Origin: Protaetia brevitarsis | Taxonomy: Eukaryota > Arthropoda > Insecta > Coleoptera > Scarabaeidae | Reading direction: 5' to 3' | Assembly: GCA_004143645.1 (NCBI GenBank) | Contig: RXPK01002731.1 | Location: 1 to 64,000 of the forward strand | DNA length: 64,000 nucleotides | Shown here: positions 1 through 11,589 of the stretch, in pieces | How positions within the stretch are numbered: the stretch's first letter is position 1 | Layout of the letters: every line of letters begins with the position of its first letter | Made by a program: the position numbers and the translations under genes | The notes under the pieces: generated by a model | What the model was told of the DNA's origin: nothing | The model's database searches: none | Seen by the model: the letters and a program-made list of their open reading frames with translations, nothing else

Positions 1-2264
1 GAGGCCAAATACAAAAAGCCAAGAGGTTGTAGTATTTCCGGAGACTTCAGGTCTGGCAATTCCCACAACAACAAAAAATGTCAAGCTGATCCATTATGAT
101 TACAACAACAATAAAGGTTTTCTGGCGACAAAAAGTAAGCTTCGGTTAGCTTTAAGTTAGATCTTACTTAATTTCTAGCGACCAACTAGTGATGTCATAA
201 GATACTGCGGTAAACTACATTTTTGCTTTTCAAGTAGAATTGATTAAACTCCACCCCTGTATTCTACCACATTCACATTTTTTTCCAGCAATTTCAACAA
301 GTATCTCATATGTATGCTTATTCGTTCGGAAATGTAAGAAAAAATCGTCCAAATATTTATCTATCCATTGTTCACAAAAGAAAGGCATACGTGCATGCCT
401 TTTTTATGTATACTTAAGAGTGCGCAATTAAATTTAAAAAATCCTCATTAATTTTAATAAAGGACCTAGTGTATTTGTTGGCCTTCCTAACATAAATTCA
501 TCTGCTTTACACAATCCATATTCAAATACTCCTAATTTGATTTAAAATAAATACCAAGTATTTGTACTTATTCTCGTCAAACCTCCAATTGTGGGATCTA
601 GAAATTATTGTCGGTTGTATTACGGCTACCATACTTTCATCAGGGAGTAAATCACAGTAAGTTTTACGAAACTTGTTGTCAGGTGTAAACTTCAAGATTC
701 AATATGAATCAAAGAGATATAATGGACGTTAAAAAGTTATTGCAAGAATTATTGAATAGAAAATATAAATACTTCACAAAATGGCGTGTTCAAACAATTA
801 GAAATCTATTATCAGAGAATAAATTATTTCAAATAATAGTTTTCAATGTTAACTTTTCAAAAATCCTAATATTTTAATTTTATAATCTTTGTTTATTTTA
901 TATACCGGTTTAACTTATAATATATGATAGGATATAATAAGGCAATACATTGTTATTGTATCACATTGAAAATATAGTTTACTTCTGTTTCATTTCATAC
1001 AAAAGATGTATAAACTAATAAAGTGAATTATTATGTAAGTACATCGCATCCAACTTCACTGACAATGAGACAGACCTGTATATTCTGTCTCACTGAGGTT
1101 GATTTAACTACTGAATATTGTGAATGAAATTTGTGAATTTTCTATTTACTCTCGATATCATTTTTTTTTAACATTCTTTCTTTGGAACCTAAGAAGTGGA
1201 GTGCATCACTTCTTTAATTGAAAATGTAAACAAAGACAAACCAGAATATTCTATGGTAACCAAATTCGTTCACCAATAGGGGTTCACAAATGAATGAGTG
1301 TGTCTCCAAGTAACAACTCCACAAAAGTCATTATTTGTATTAAGCTAATTATTTGTGTCGATGTTACGTAAAATTCCTGGAAAAATAAAAGTGATACTCA
1401 AAATAAAAACTCGCGTCATCCCTAACTAACACATATTTTTATTACTTTCCATTTAAAAACGCATAAAATTAATTAAGCTTGTACCGTCCCAAATAAATAA
1501 CATTTATTACGATTGCACGATATATTAGAATGTATACGCTCGCACATAAATACATACATACAAACACACTTATAGCACGCTCTGTTTTTACGGATAATTA
1601 ATTTGTATACCTTCGCTCATGTTAAGAAGACGCTTTCGAAATAGCGCTCGTGTTTGGGTTTTTTATCGCTCCTAGATCGAATAATTTAAAAATCAAGAGT
1701 TATTAACAGCCCTATTAATCACAGTGAAAGACAACCGACAATTTAGACGTGACCGGTAACGTATGTCGGCCGCATCTAACAGTAGGGTTAAAACAATTTG
1801 ACACCTCCTTCTACTAGATGAATGAGTAGCAGTTATGATTCGCAGCTTATGTACACAATAGCTTTGTATCACTGCATGTGAAGCATGGATGTAACATAAA
1901 CAGCAAGAAACATGGTATTGTTTTAATTTCATTATCGTATAGCCACCAACCGTAAAATTATGGATATCTGTTTAAATGCAGTAGTATTCTTTCTAGAAAA
2001 TTCAAAAATTCAGATATATGAATTTGTAGAGGCTAAACCGTTACTAAGTATGAGCAGACAAATTTTTTTTACAAATGTATCTACAATTACAACAGATTAC
2101 ACCTTTTTTAGAAAATAATTTGAAACATATTACGTAATCTCGATGATGAAAATTATTCTCGAAAAAATTTATAACAATAAATCAAATACTCTAATCTCCC
2201 AAATTTTCTGTAACTTATTTTTAACAACCATTTAAAACAAATAATTTCCTTACATTATAATGAA
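1..2264. other. AT-rich intergenic DNA, no gene seen
   Basis: I see no coding exon, RNA gene or transposon protein here on either strand. The short open frames have no recognisable motif and look like chance. A weak imperfect hairpin lies near 1048-1098, where TGAGACAGA faces TCTGTCTCA. Confidence 0.5.
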
Positions 2265-3213
2265 GGTATAATAAAACCTTTGCTAACGGACACCCCTCTC
2301 CAGCAGGCAACCCACCTAATGGGTAATTTGAAATGTCCCGACCAGAAGGTATAGAAAATCCAATGTATTTAGAACCCTTGTGCAAGAAACACCTATCTAC
2401 CAGACGCGAAAAGATCATTCTTTATTACAAAAACATAAATTTATCTCTCCAGAGCTGTTAACTTATTTCTTTTTTCTTATTGATGTAAAACCCATATTAG
2501 GTGAAACATCTTTTTAAGTTTTTTTTTAGATATTTTCCTGTCTGCTAATCCGGAAGAGGCGTTTCAGAAGCATTTCATTCACAAAGCACTTTAAAACACC
2601 TTACGACATATTAAAGTTTTAGTGTTCAATTAATAAAGCTATATCAGCAGGTAACGTGTGTCCAGAACACTGAAGTTTGTGGTAAGCTGTTTTAACGTAG
2701 TGTTATCAGTGCTACAGTTTCGATATTTTTGTTATTTCCCTCACACAGAAAAAAAAAGTAGAGGAGTAGTACTTTTATTTTTTCACGGAAGCTTTATTGG
2801 TCTAATTAAATTCTCTTCATGAATTAATATAGTTTTTCCTTACTTACGGTGATATAAGCCAACCAGTTTTAGATTTCTTTATTTTTTGTTGTTTTTTATT
2901 TTATTCCTTTAATTTTTTTTTATGATTTCCAATTTATTGTTCATTTATTATAATTTATTCACACACAATATTACAATATTATTAAATACGAATGAATTGG
3001 AACAAGTGTCCTTATTAGTTTTAAATAGAATATTCCATTTGGAAATAAAGGAAACCTATTTTTATTTAAGCTAATGCCTTGTTTTTTTTTTTTAATATAC
3101 CGTATTAAACACAAAGTTTTGATAAACATTTTTGCAGCTGCTTAGCGGACATCCCTCTGAAACGGACAAACCTGTTATGTGATTAACATCCGTTACAATG
3201 AGGTTTCACTGTA
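2265..3213. mobile_element. Pogo/Tigger-like DNA transposon remnant
   Basis: The right edge at 3200-3211 reads GAGGTTTCACTG followed by TA. Its reverse complement CAGTGAAACCTC is the usual terminal repeat of pogo/Tigger elements with a TA target duplication. The subterminal sequence just inside (about 3140-3200, minus strand) contains AACGGA and CGGACA blocks. A related block, CTAACGGACACCCCTCT, occurs in opposite orientation at about 2283-2300 and would be the degenerate left end. I found no transposase between them. The call rests on terminal similarity and the inverted placement of the shared block. The left boundary is approximate. Confidence 0.35.
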
Positions 3214-3427
3214 CCATACTCATGAAATATTCGACGAGCTATATACAGCAATGTGATTACTAATATTATTATTGAAGGATCTAGTTAAGTTCTCACGGTT
3301 AATCGGGAGCACAAATAATTGAGATGTATGTTTCTTTAGGCGGATGCAGATTAGAATCGCCCCGTTTCAGCAATTTTACTACATTAATAAGTAGTATATT
3401 TTATTATTTAATAAGCAGGCTGTTGGA

Positions 3428-3808
3428 AACAAACTTTTCTAACTTAAAATATATTTCTTTTGCATAGTTGCTTTAATTAATTTTCTGTGTTTATAAATTC
3501 AAAGTTAAATGAACATTCATTTCAATAAAATTAATAATAATAAGGTGAGACATATTAGATATTTGTAGTATTTTTGTTTGTAGTGCATTTGTTAACGTGT
3601 ATTTCTTATGTAGGCATGCTTTTGCTATTTTTATGCAATTGAAATAATTGTTTTGTATTATTAGTGTTTAATTAGTACATTTTAAATATTAGACAACAAC
3701 ATGTTTAATGACAACATACAATAATATATTAAATGAGAAACTTGGTTAGCGAAACCAAGTTTACAACACATATTTAAAGAGAAATAAAACTCAAATGTAA
3801 CAAATTGC

Positions 3809-3850
<42 letters not shown>

Positions 3851-3956
3851 GGGAAATGAATTTGTGTTTAACTTTGAATTTATAAACATATAAAACTAAT
3901 TAAAGCAGCTATGCAGAAGAAATATATTTTAAGTTAGAATGAGTATAGTTTGAAAA
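3428..3956. repeat. Foldback repeat with about 100-bp inverted arms
   Basis: The arm at about 3428-3525 is repeated in inverted orientation at about 3852-3956. Shared blocks include TAACTTAAAATATATTTCTT, TTTATAAATTCAAAGTTAAA and CTTTAATTA. The arms are imperfect, so the structure is old. The spacer contains an (ATT)n tract. No open frame is present. It ends just before the mariner relic, so it may be a separate MITE or part of a composite. Confidence 0.6.
3809..3850 (+). repeat. (ATT)n microsatellite
   Basis: About fourteen uninterrupted ATT units lie inside the spacer of the foldback repeat. Confidence 0.9.
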
Positions 3957-3989
3957 AGCCAAGGTCACAATAAATAATTTTTGTTTGTC

Positions 3990-4860
3990 GAATTAAAAAA
4001 ACAACATGTTAGAAATGTCAGTGTAAAGTTTCACGGCAGATTTACGAAGATATGCTTAATACCCTTGGCGATCAATGTTCTTCATATGCGACCATGAAAA
4101 ATTGTATTGCGAGCTTCAAAAGGGTAAATTTTCCATTGAAGATGAGCACCGATCGGGAGGCCAATTTCTGTGTCCATTCCCGAAAATATTGATGCAGTTC
4201 ATGACATAATTATGTCAGACCGTCGAATTGGGCGAAAACGAATATCTGAGACACAGAGGATTTCATACGAACGCATCTATTTGAACATGAGAAAAAAATC
4301 TGCAAAATGACCAGAAGCGTGCAAGGGTGAAAGCATCGTGTTCAATCTGTGCTGGGCTTGAAAACGATACGGACATCTTAAACCGTATTGTTACTTTGGA
4401 TGAAACTTCGGTACATTTTTACGACCGAGAAACAAAACAACAATCGATAGAATGGAAACACTGGTTCTCCAAGGCCTAAGAAGTTTCGTGTTCAAAGATC
4501 TGCTGCAAAAGTTCTTGCTTCATTTGTTTTGGGATTGCCACGTAGTATTTATTACTGATTTTCTGGATAAGGGTAGAACAATAACTGGGAAGTTATCGGA
4601 AAGTTGTCCAAAGGTGTTTGTTTTGTAGGACAATGCCCCTGCGTACAAATCGCAATGGCAACATGCGAAAAATCGTGATTTAGGGTTCGTGATACTCGAA
4701 CACCCTCCTTATTTGCTAGATCTGGATCCGTCCGCCTAACATGTCTTTCCTCAACTGAAAAAAGTTTAAAAGGTCGTACATTTTTTTCCAATAAAGAGGT
4801 GGTACACCTAGCTATTTATTGCGCAATTTATTGGCCACTTTAAAAGTGTTACGTTTATAA
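3990..4860 (+). mobile_element. Dead mariner (Tc1/mariner, DD34D) transposase
   Basis: Translating across frames gives a mariner transposase in the correct order. An N-terminal DNA-binding part has the pieces EDMLNTLGDQCSSYATMKN and SDRRIGRKRISE. The first catalytic Asp lies in VTLDETSVHFYDRETKQQS (about 4390-4440). PKKFRVQRSAAKVLASF follows. The second Asp lies in DNAPAYKSQ (about 4630-4660). The HPPY..DLDPS block, which holds the third catalytic Asp, is near 4700-4740. Several frameshifts and stops interrupt the gene, including one in the final block, so no active enzyme can be made. No clear terminal inverted repeats or TA duplication were seen, so both ends are approximate. Confidence 0.85.
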
Positions 4861-6335
4861 CACGGATTTAATCCCCTCAACAATCCCCTATTTTTGGTCA
4901 CACACATTTGTAATAACGCGATTATTGATAACATAACCCGCAACCTTGGCTTGTCGCCTCATAATTCGTTTTCGTATTTTTAAAACTCAATGTTCTACGT
5001 CATAAACACCAAAACATCTCTTTATTTTTGATTTAATTTTTTTGCCGTAACCAAATCTACAATACTAATAAGTTCTTCACTTTAGCTGCAGCGATTATCA
5101 TTTTGTAGAATGGAAGACTATTCAGATCTCCTAAATATACTGGAGCTGGAGAACGATATCGATAACGACTTGGGTAAATGTTACTCTTCGCAAATTCTAA
5201 CTAACTAATTCACTGCCGCAGTAAAAGGTGCTGAAATGATTGGCTTATGAGATAAAATTGTTTTAGTTGTATAGATATTCACCGTAAGATAGTTCTTATT
5301 CACAGTACTCTTTTAGTGTATTCAATTCCTTATTTCCATCGATTGTTGACCTCGTAATATCACCTGTGTAAGGTAACAGAGCTTATTCTTTAGTTGCCTT
5401 CATGCCAAGCTTTTCAAAGTAACTTACAATATCTGATTTCAATATGAAAAAAAAGGAGAGTCAAACAATATCCCCATCAATTTTAACATGATTACTCACC
5501 ACAATCGCTTAGTGAGCGTTAATGAGTTTTACACTGATACCTATGTCGGAAAAAGGAAATATTAGTTATAGTTCTGAGATATACACATCGATTCAGCAAC
5601 TAAAAGAAATCGTGTTATTCTTACACTGAAACACCCTTTCAGTCACCGAAAATTTGGGCATTGTGTTCCTTGTTAGCTTAAAACTAACATTGTGCTATAA
5701 ACTTCTAGTAGAAATTCTGTATAAGTTGTATAAACCGCCCTAGTCCATTATTATTATATGCCCATTAAGCACAATGTAATTTCTCCGCGCATATGAAATG
5801 TTAATTACTTATAATTTAAAGTAAATAAGATGGAAGTGCATAATACCATGGTGCATCAGCCAAGCATTTCCTTTTGGCAATCTTTTCGTTACTGAGTCGT
5901 TTTTTTGACGACAAAATGGTAACATGATTCTTCTTATTTCTGTATGCGATTATTTGTATTTATCATAACGAGATCTATAAGAAAGTAGTGCCCTCTCCTC
6001 CATGTCACCAAGATGCCTAGTTATCTACCACTTACTATTATTTAATTACATACAATATACCTACTATCATAAAGTTAATTCGTAACAAGGAAATTTAATA
6101 AATAATTTTAAAAATGCTTCTGTTTATTTTTTATAAATAACAAAAAAAACGTTAAAATTATTATAGTTTTGGTTATGCATTATAATATATAGAAAAATTA
6201 CTATGATTGACTATCAAAATAACTTCATATATAGAAATGTTAAACGGAATAAATAAAATAAAATAGATAATAGTAATAGAAAATATTTCAATAAGATGAC
6301 AACAATAAACAGAAAATACATAATAGCTTAAATGA
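4861..6335. other. AT-rich interval, one exon-like stretch
   Basis: There is no transposon protein or RNA gene here. The only coding-like signal is the 65-bp exon candidate at 5109-5173, listed separately. Confidence 0.4.
5109..5173 (+). other. Possible first coding exon of an unrecognised gene
   Basis: A pyrimidine-rich TTTTGTAG acceptor-like sequence precedes ATGGAAGACTATTCAG. The open frame encodes MEDYSDLLNILELENDIDND and then Leu-Gly, ending at a GG|GTAAAT donor-like site. The peptide is acidic and non-repetitive, unlike the surrounding AT-rich translation. I could not match it to a family by eye and see no downstream exon. It may be a real first exon, a relic or chance. Confidence 0.2.
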
Positions 6336-6403
6336 TATTCCACCTTTTAACAATAGATTATATACTCTGTTATATATAATAATCTATTGTTAAAAGGTGG
6401 AAT
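6336..6403. repeat. Perfect 25-bp inverted repeat (hairpin)
   Basis: The arms 6336-6360 and 6379-6403 are perfect reverse complements (ATTCCACCTTTTAACAATAG plus GATTAT). The loop is an 18-base AT-rich stretch. It could be the collapsed ends of a MITE. No target duplication is evident. Confidence 0.85.
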
Positions 6404-7535
6404 CATATTTGTGTCCACAAAATACTTTCCTATTTGTAATTTTCCAAAAGCATGATTCAAGAGTACCTGCACCATGGTTATTTAAAAGACCACCATTTCT
6501 CATCAGCAATTTGGGGCAAGCTTTATACGATTTCTTTTTTAAAATTCTTTATTCTCTGCCGCTCCATTGGAAGTTGACGTTGAAATCTCGACTTAGCTTT
6601 TTTTCCAGCGTATTTTAAACCCATGGATCGGGAAACAATTTCTATGTGACGAAACATTAATGGGGGATGCGAAGCTTTCAAAGTGAGGCTTCCGGTGTTA
6701 ATCTGCATGGAGTGTTACCGTCCGCATCACGCTGCGTCCGTACGCTCCCGATGGCGTTTCGGTACACTGTTTGCTCAAGGGTTCCCACCAATCCATCAAC
6801 TTCGCCGTCACTACCCATTAGCACGCTCGCATACTTCTTGGATCTGCACCGCGTTACATTTCCAGCTACGCGCCAACCACCCCCATTGTATTGAATTACA
6901 TAAATATTTATAACGGCCACGCGGGCTTGTTTTTTCTTACCCCCGCGAGGAGTTCATTGCAGATAATCGCAATTTGCAACACAAAATATGTATATATGTA
7001 TCGCATTATATCTACTTGTGGGAGACGTATGGAATTTATTTCAGTTTATTTCCGTTAACAGTGAAATTTATATTTTCCCAACAACAATAATATTATTTAT
7101 TTTGTCCAAGAACACGACAATTTGCAGAATAATACGATAAAAAAATGTCAAGTAACCGTTTTTCGATTAACTGAATACTATATTGGTTTTAAGTATGAGC
7201 AATGCGCTCGAAAAACTTAAATTAACATTAATTACAACACAAGGAAAATGTTAGCAGTTTATTATTGATTCAACTCGGAAAATGTACTAAGATTTTTTAC
7301 ATTAATTGTTTCAGTAGTGCTTACTTTTGCAATCTTTTCTTCCTTGTGGTCGGTGTAATTATCGAGAATATAAATAGAACATTAACTATTATATTCAAGG
7401 AGAAAAATTTTTGTTCTTAAGTTGTTAAATTATTGAGAAAATATAAGATAATATATTATAACAAAATGGCGATTTGAATAATTGATATTTTCCGTTTGAC
7501 GTAGATTCTCCGGAGACACTCTAAATATGCTTTGT
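6404..7535. other. Interval with a GC-richer block at about 6660-6960
   Basis: Bases 6660-6960 are clearly less AT-rich than their surroundings and carry overlapping open frames on both strands (6667-6894, 6683-6913 on +, 6678-6920 on -). None of these translations shows a motif I recognise. The overlap in three frames suggests base composition rather than coding. Bases 6961-7535 hold nothing recognisable. Confidence 0.35.
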
Positions 7536-7539
7536 TTTA

Positions 7540-8140
7540 ATCTATCATTTCTTTTATCCGTTAAAAACAGCCATTCGCGTGTATTAGTGTCCCGCACTAA
7601 TCTATACATATCTCTGGCTGGTTGATCGAAGTAATTTTCTGGGTTCTTTTTTGGCTTGCCAAAAATTGCTTGTCTCTTTGCGTCCAAGGTACACATAATG
7701 TGGCAAGCGCTCTCTGCCGTCCCATTATAAATCTGCAGTGAATATCTTAGTGTCAGTCCTAATTTTTTGTAAGTTAGCGTACCTTTAGTGTACAGTGTCC
7801 TCTTATGAACCCTGTCACGGTACAAAGAGAATTCCTACTGAGTTGTAGTAGTTCTCCAATCTCCTTTTTGGTGGCCCCTTAATAAAGTTACTTCGTTGTT
7901 ATTCCAGTGTTTTGTATTTGTCTTTGACGAAACTCCTTACCTTCCCCCGTGCTGTGTTTTTGGACAATACTATGACGGGTTCTTGGCCTATATATGAAAC
8001 CAATTATTCCTTTCTTGCTAACTTCAACTTTTTCGCTTCCTTCATTGAACTCTGTCAGGCTATTCAGTTCTCTAACACTTTTCCAACCCAGCCTTGCCCC
8101 TAGAGCTCACTAGTACCCTCAGTACCGACCTGCTGTTTGT
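7540..8140 (-). mobile_element. LINE 3' fragment (copy D): end of RNase H and zinc-knuckle tail
   Basis: On the minus strand the translation carries the region following RNase H in R1/I/LOA-type retrotransposons. It reads an EPVIVLSKNTARGKVRSFV segment (about 7920-8010), then IKGPPKRRLENYYNS, then a degenerate counterpart of the LLTGH..LNKHL block. A zinc-binding tail follows, ending ESACHIMCTLDAKRQAIFGK (about 7660-7725) and PARDMYRLVRDTNT. Part of this tail is an open frame of 131 codons (7430-7825), but upstream parts need frame changes and contain stops. The first Cys pair of the zinc knuckle is not visible. It is a truncated, inactive copy. Only the 3' end of the element is present. Confidence 0.7.
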
Positions 8141-8228
8141 TAAAATATAGATCCGCTTATTTTTAATAACGCCCTGACTAATTTTAGTTGCACAGTGCAA
8201 AATTGCGTATGGACCAGCAAAAAAGATA

Positions 8229-8274
8229 TTACAGTATTATTCCTGGTAATTGTACGCCTGGAATAATACAGTAA
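8229..8274. repeat. 15-bp hairpin with one mismatch
   Basis: TTACAGTATTATTCC (8229-8243) faces GGAATAATACAGTAA (8260-8274) as inverted arms with one mismatch. Confidence 0.7.
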
Positions 8275-8324
8275 TTTTGCAAGTTGCTAAGCAAATTTAC
8301 ATCAAGCTGTCAATTTACATTTTT

Positions 8325-8812
8325 ATAATAAATAATAAATAAATAAATAATAATTTTATTTCACTAGATCCACAATGGATATAGAAAAGGTCCACAACAA
8401 AAGATAAGTGATAATACATATTATTTAAAAATAAACTTACTAAAACTAAACTTAATACAAAGTAAATATAGATTATAAAAAATTAAAAAAGAAGAAGAAG
8501 TGATATAAGAACAGAGAAAAAGAAACATTAGACATTATCCTGAAGATATTCTGATGCTCTATAATAAGCCTTTTTGGTTAGAAAATTTCTAAGGTTACTT
8601 TTAAATACATGTACTGAGGCACAATTTTTAATTTCGGCTGGAAGGTGATTATAAAATACTGAACTCTTATATTCAGGATCTTGTTCATATTGCGATAGTC
8701 GGTGTTTAGGTATTTGTATGTCCTATTTATATCCTGGTGGGGTAAGCGTGGTTGTCTTGTGGTAAGTAAAATTCACTTGGGTGTTGTTTGACATAATATA
8801 CTCTTAAATAAT

Positions 8813-8815
<3 letters not shown>
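8325..8815 (-). mobile_element. 3' end of a split CR1/Jockey-like LINE (ORF2 C-terminus and 3' UTR)
   Basis: The minus-strand translation reads YVKQHPSEFYLPQDNHAYP, then after a frameshift IPKHRLSQYEQDPEYKSS and VFYNHLPAEIKNCASVHVF, ending ASEYLQDNV and a TAA stop (8528-8530). The H.Y.TR block and the YN.LP block are the usual C-terminal landmarks of ORF2 in these LINEs. A 3' UTR runs to about 8360 and ends in an A/T-repeat tail made of ATT, ATTT and A runs. The fragment begins abruptly at the (TA)n tract. The missing upstream part of the same ORF2 resumes across the tract at 15741, so I take 8325-8815 and 15741-18130 as one LINE separated by an insertion. Confidence 0.75.
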
Positions 8816-8847
<32 letters not shown>

Positions 8848-8850
8848 TAT
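8811..8850. repeat. (TA)n tract at left edge of the 6.86-kb insertion
   Basis: Nearly pure AT alternation, matching a second (TA)n tract at 15701-15740. The two tracts mark the outer edges of the inserted element. Confidence 0.9.
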
Positions 8851-8859
8851 ATCCACGCA

Positions 8860-9205
8860 ACTATTTTGCGTCCATACATTGCCATTTTACATTACATTTT
8901 GCGTCCTCGACTATTTTGCGTCCGTATACCGGACGCAAAATAGTTTCGGCATTATTAGTCGAGTAAACCGCTAAGAAAAAAAAAATTGTCCGTACGTGCC
9001 CGTTGGTCATGCAACCACATTGCCAGGTTTTTTTCTCACATTTTTATTCAACCCGTTTAGGTACCCTAAGATGGAAATAGGTGGAAGCAAAATAGTGCGT
9101 CATATGTAAATTCACGTATAATTTAGTTCACAGAAATGCCGATAGAGCGGAAATAATAATACTTATGCCGTATATTTTATTACATACCGCGCATTATTTG
9201 CTTCC
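8860..9205. repeat. Left subterminal array of the GGACGCAAAATAG motif
   Basis: Copies lie at 8860-8874 (minus), 8896-8906 (minus, partial), 8909-8924 (minus), 8930-8944 (plus), 9083-9100 (plus, GGAAGCAAAATAGTGCGT) and 9191-9205 (minus, ATTTGCTTCC). The pair at 8910-8924 and 8930-8944 forms a perfect 15-bp hairpin around TATAC. Confidence 0.85.
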
Positions 9206-9209
9206 TTCT

Positions 9210-9885
9210 ACTTGGCAACGTCGCGCACATATAGAAGAATCGATGAGGGTTAGTGATTGTAAATCAAGTAGGCATATGTATGACACATTTTAAAAAAAAA
9301 TGTTAGACGTGTTTCTTTTCCTTTGACTAATGAATACATGTGAAGCATTTGAAAAAGTATCGGTTTAGGTAAGAGGTGCCGTGATTTTGATTTTTTTATA
9401 GATGTTTTCTTTACAAAATGTAATATTTACCAGAAAATTTAAAAATTATTTTAATTTATACTACCGTTTCTCTTCCAGCATTTCTTTTTTTTTTTTGATA
9501 CCTCTACATAATTTTTTCAGTTAAGTTTCTCCTATTAATGTTATTTTAGTTCAATAAGCCAAGGATATCTCCCAAAACAATTAAAAATCCAGTTTGGCCA
9601 CAACAACTATCTTTCAGTTATAGTAAACAAATTCTAGAAAATGGAATATCATATGATAGATTTCAACTATTGTACTAAAGTGTCGACTATGTATAGACCA
9701 CCTAAATAATTCAATTAGAAACAAAAAAACAACTTTAATCTGAGAAGATTTGCCACACGGAAAAAGTGAAATCGACTATTCTTTCTTTAACAATTTTCTC
9801 AATTGATTACAGTATGGTATAATAAGTAATAAGCACGGAAGAACTGCAAAGATTGAAGTATGGCACCTGGCGCACACACTTTTTT
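9210..9885. other. Interior of the (TA)n element, no gene seen
   Basis: AT-rich sequence with no recognisable protein or RNA on either strand. Confidence 0.4.
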
Positions 9886-9890
9886 ACCTG

Positions 9891-9945
9891 TTAATTGATA
9901 TATCGACAAATGTAAATAGCAAATATTTGTCGATATATCAATTAA
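9891..9945. repeat. Perfect 21-bp inverted repeat
   Basis: Arms 9891-9911 and 9925-9945 are exact reverse complements (core AATTGATATATCGACAAAT) around a 13-base loop. The flanking CTG and CAG extend the pairing after a one-base bulge. The structure lies between the left motif array and LINE copy C. Confidence 0.9.
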
Positions 9946-10084
9946 ACAGTTAATAAGTGTTTTCTTTCATCGACCTCAACCGACACATAGATTAAGTTGG
10001 GTTAGGGTTAAGATGGTGGATGGATAGGTTTCACTGCAATCTTTTCAGATCTATGTGGTCAGCCTTTTCCTAGAAGAAACACTC

Positions 10085-11585
10085 TAAATTTAATTAGATT
10101 CTACTATCCTTGAGAGGGCCTCTTTTTGTGTATTGTTAGCTGTGGGGTTCTCCACGCCCATGACTAGAAACCTTGTCCTCGCCCAGGTCGTCGCATTACC
10201 ACAGTACATAGAACTGTGTGTTTTTCCTCTCCTGACAAAATCTGCAAATAGCATCATCTGCCAGGCAATGTTGTACAATATGCCTGTTTAGTTTTGCAAT
10301 GACCAGTCAGCAAACTACTACCATTTTGAAATCTTGACATATTCCTGTCCTTACTCAGTAGGTCTCTAGCAAATACACGCCTTTGTTCCTTTAGAAAATT
10401 TTTTGGCCTGTCTCTGTCTGGCCAACTTTTGCCACTATTTCTCTGGACTCATCATGCGTCTAGTTCCTAGCTTTTAGTCTGTAGTTTTTAGTTGAGACGA
10501 CATTTGTTATTGTTTATACATATCTCAATTGTGAATTTTAATATGTTGTTTATGTATATTCTGTGTCGCAACAGTTGCCACATACTTATAAACGTCATAT
10601 TGACAAGTGCTGTACCTGCCCGTTACAATTACTTTTGAACACATCAAGAAGAAGTTCTCATCTTCTCAATATAATCGCTGTTACGAGCATAGTTCAACGC
10701 AATCTGCCCACTGACATCTTTTCATGCTATGATCGACGATAAGGACGTGGCACTGCTGCACGATGAAAGCATTACTTATAAACGACTTTGAAGTTTGAAA
10801 TAGACGCGACGGGGTATATGAGACTCTGTAGGTTTATCAATGCTGGTTATAAATAAATAAATTTGCGATTTGGTAATGCCAAAAGAAGGACCAACTCTGA
10901 CGAAGGACTTAACAAGTCTTGCCTGGAAAGATCATCCGCTCTCTTATTTTCCTCATTTTCGAGTGGTTGGGAACCTATGGCTGAATGCACGATCGGGTAA
11001 CACCCTGATTTAGGGCGCTTACACAGTCCCAAATAACCTTAGACTCAGCACTTACGTAACGAACGCCTTAAGTGTAGGGTGATTCGAATTTCTCTGACAC
11101 AATGATGAATTGCAGAACCTCAGCCTAACACACTAGGCTTCTTTACATATATCCCAGCTCCTATGCCGTCAGCCTGTTCCAGAGGTGTCTGTATACCGTC
11201 TTCGAGTCCGCTCTCACCGGGGGCCCTTTCCGGTCCCTCTTATCTGGTATTATAATCTGATATTTTGAAACATGGCATCGCATGGCATCCCCACAAAGAG
11301 TCCTCCTTAAGTTTATTCAATAGTTTTTTGTAGTCAACGCTGTGCATTTACTTATTGTTGCTTGAGTATGCTATATACTATTTCCTTGTATGTAAATATA
11401 TAGCGGTGCAGATTTAGAATGACTTCCATTACAGTGTGGGGAATCGACCTCAATTGCACCCGTGCCACTTAAAGACGCTGGCCTTTGTACCACCTTGGCG
11501 TTTTGACCGCCTCGGTTTACTACAATTTTGGTCACCATACTACTGCTCCGTACTTATGCTGGGTCTATAATCATAATGTTTCCAT
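10085..11585 (-). mobile_element. RNase-H-bearing LINE 3' part (copy C): thumb, RNase H, zinc tail
   Basis: In minus-strand order the degenerate translation shows a YGAVVW.PKL block and MEVILNLH of the RT thumb (about 11580-11400). GIGAGIYVKKPS follows as the start of RNase H (about 11190). KVIWDCVSALNQ is next, then an ENEENKRADDLSRQ version of the GNE.AD.LAR motif (about 10930). LLTGHCKTKQ is near 10300, and an ICRFCQE zinc-binding piece near 10240. This order is that of R1/I/LOA-type elements. Many frameshifts and stops are present. About 400 bp (10440-10845) between RNase H and LLTGHC has no counterpart in the family and is probably a later insertion. Confidence 0.75.
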
Positions 11586-11589
11586 TTGC

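Noticed and set aside
6667..6920. Three overlapping open frames of 75-80 codons on both strands
   Set aside because: They occupy a GC-richer block in which stop codons are rarer, none has a recognisable motif, and they exclude each other.
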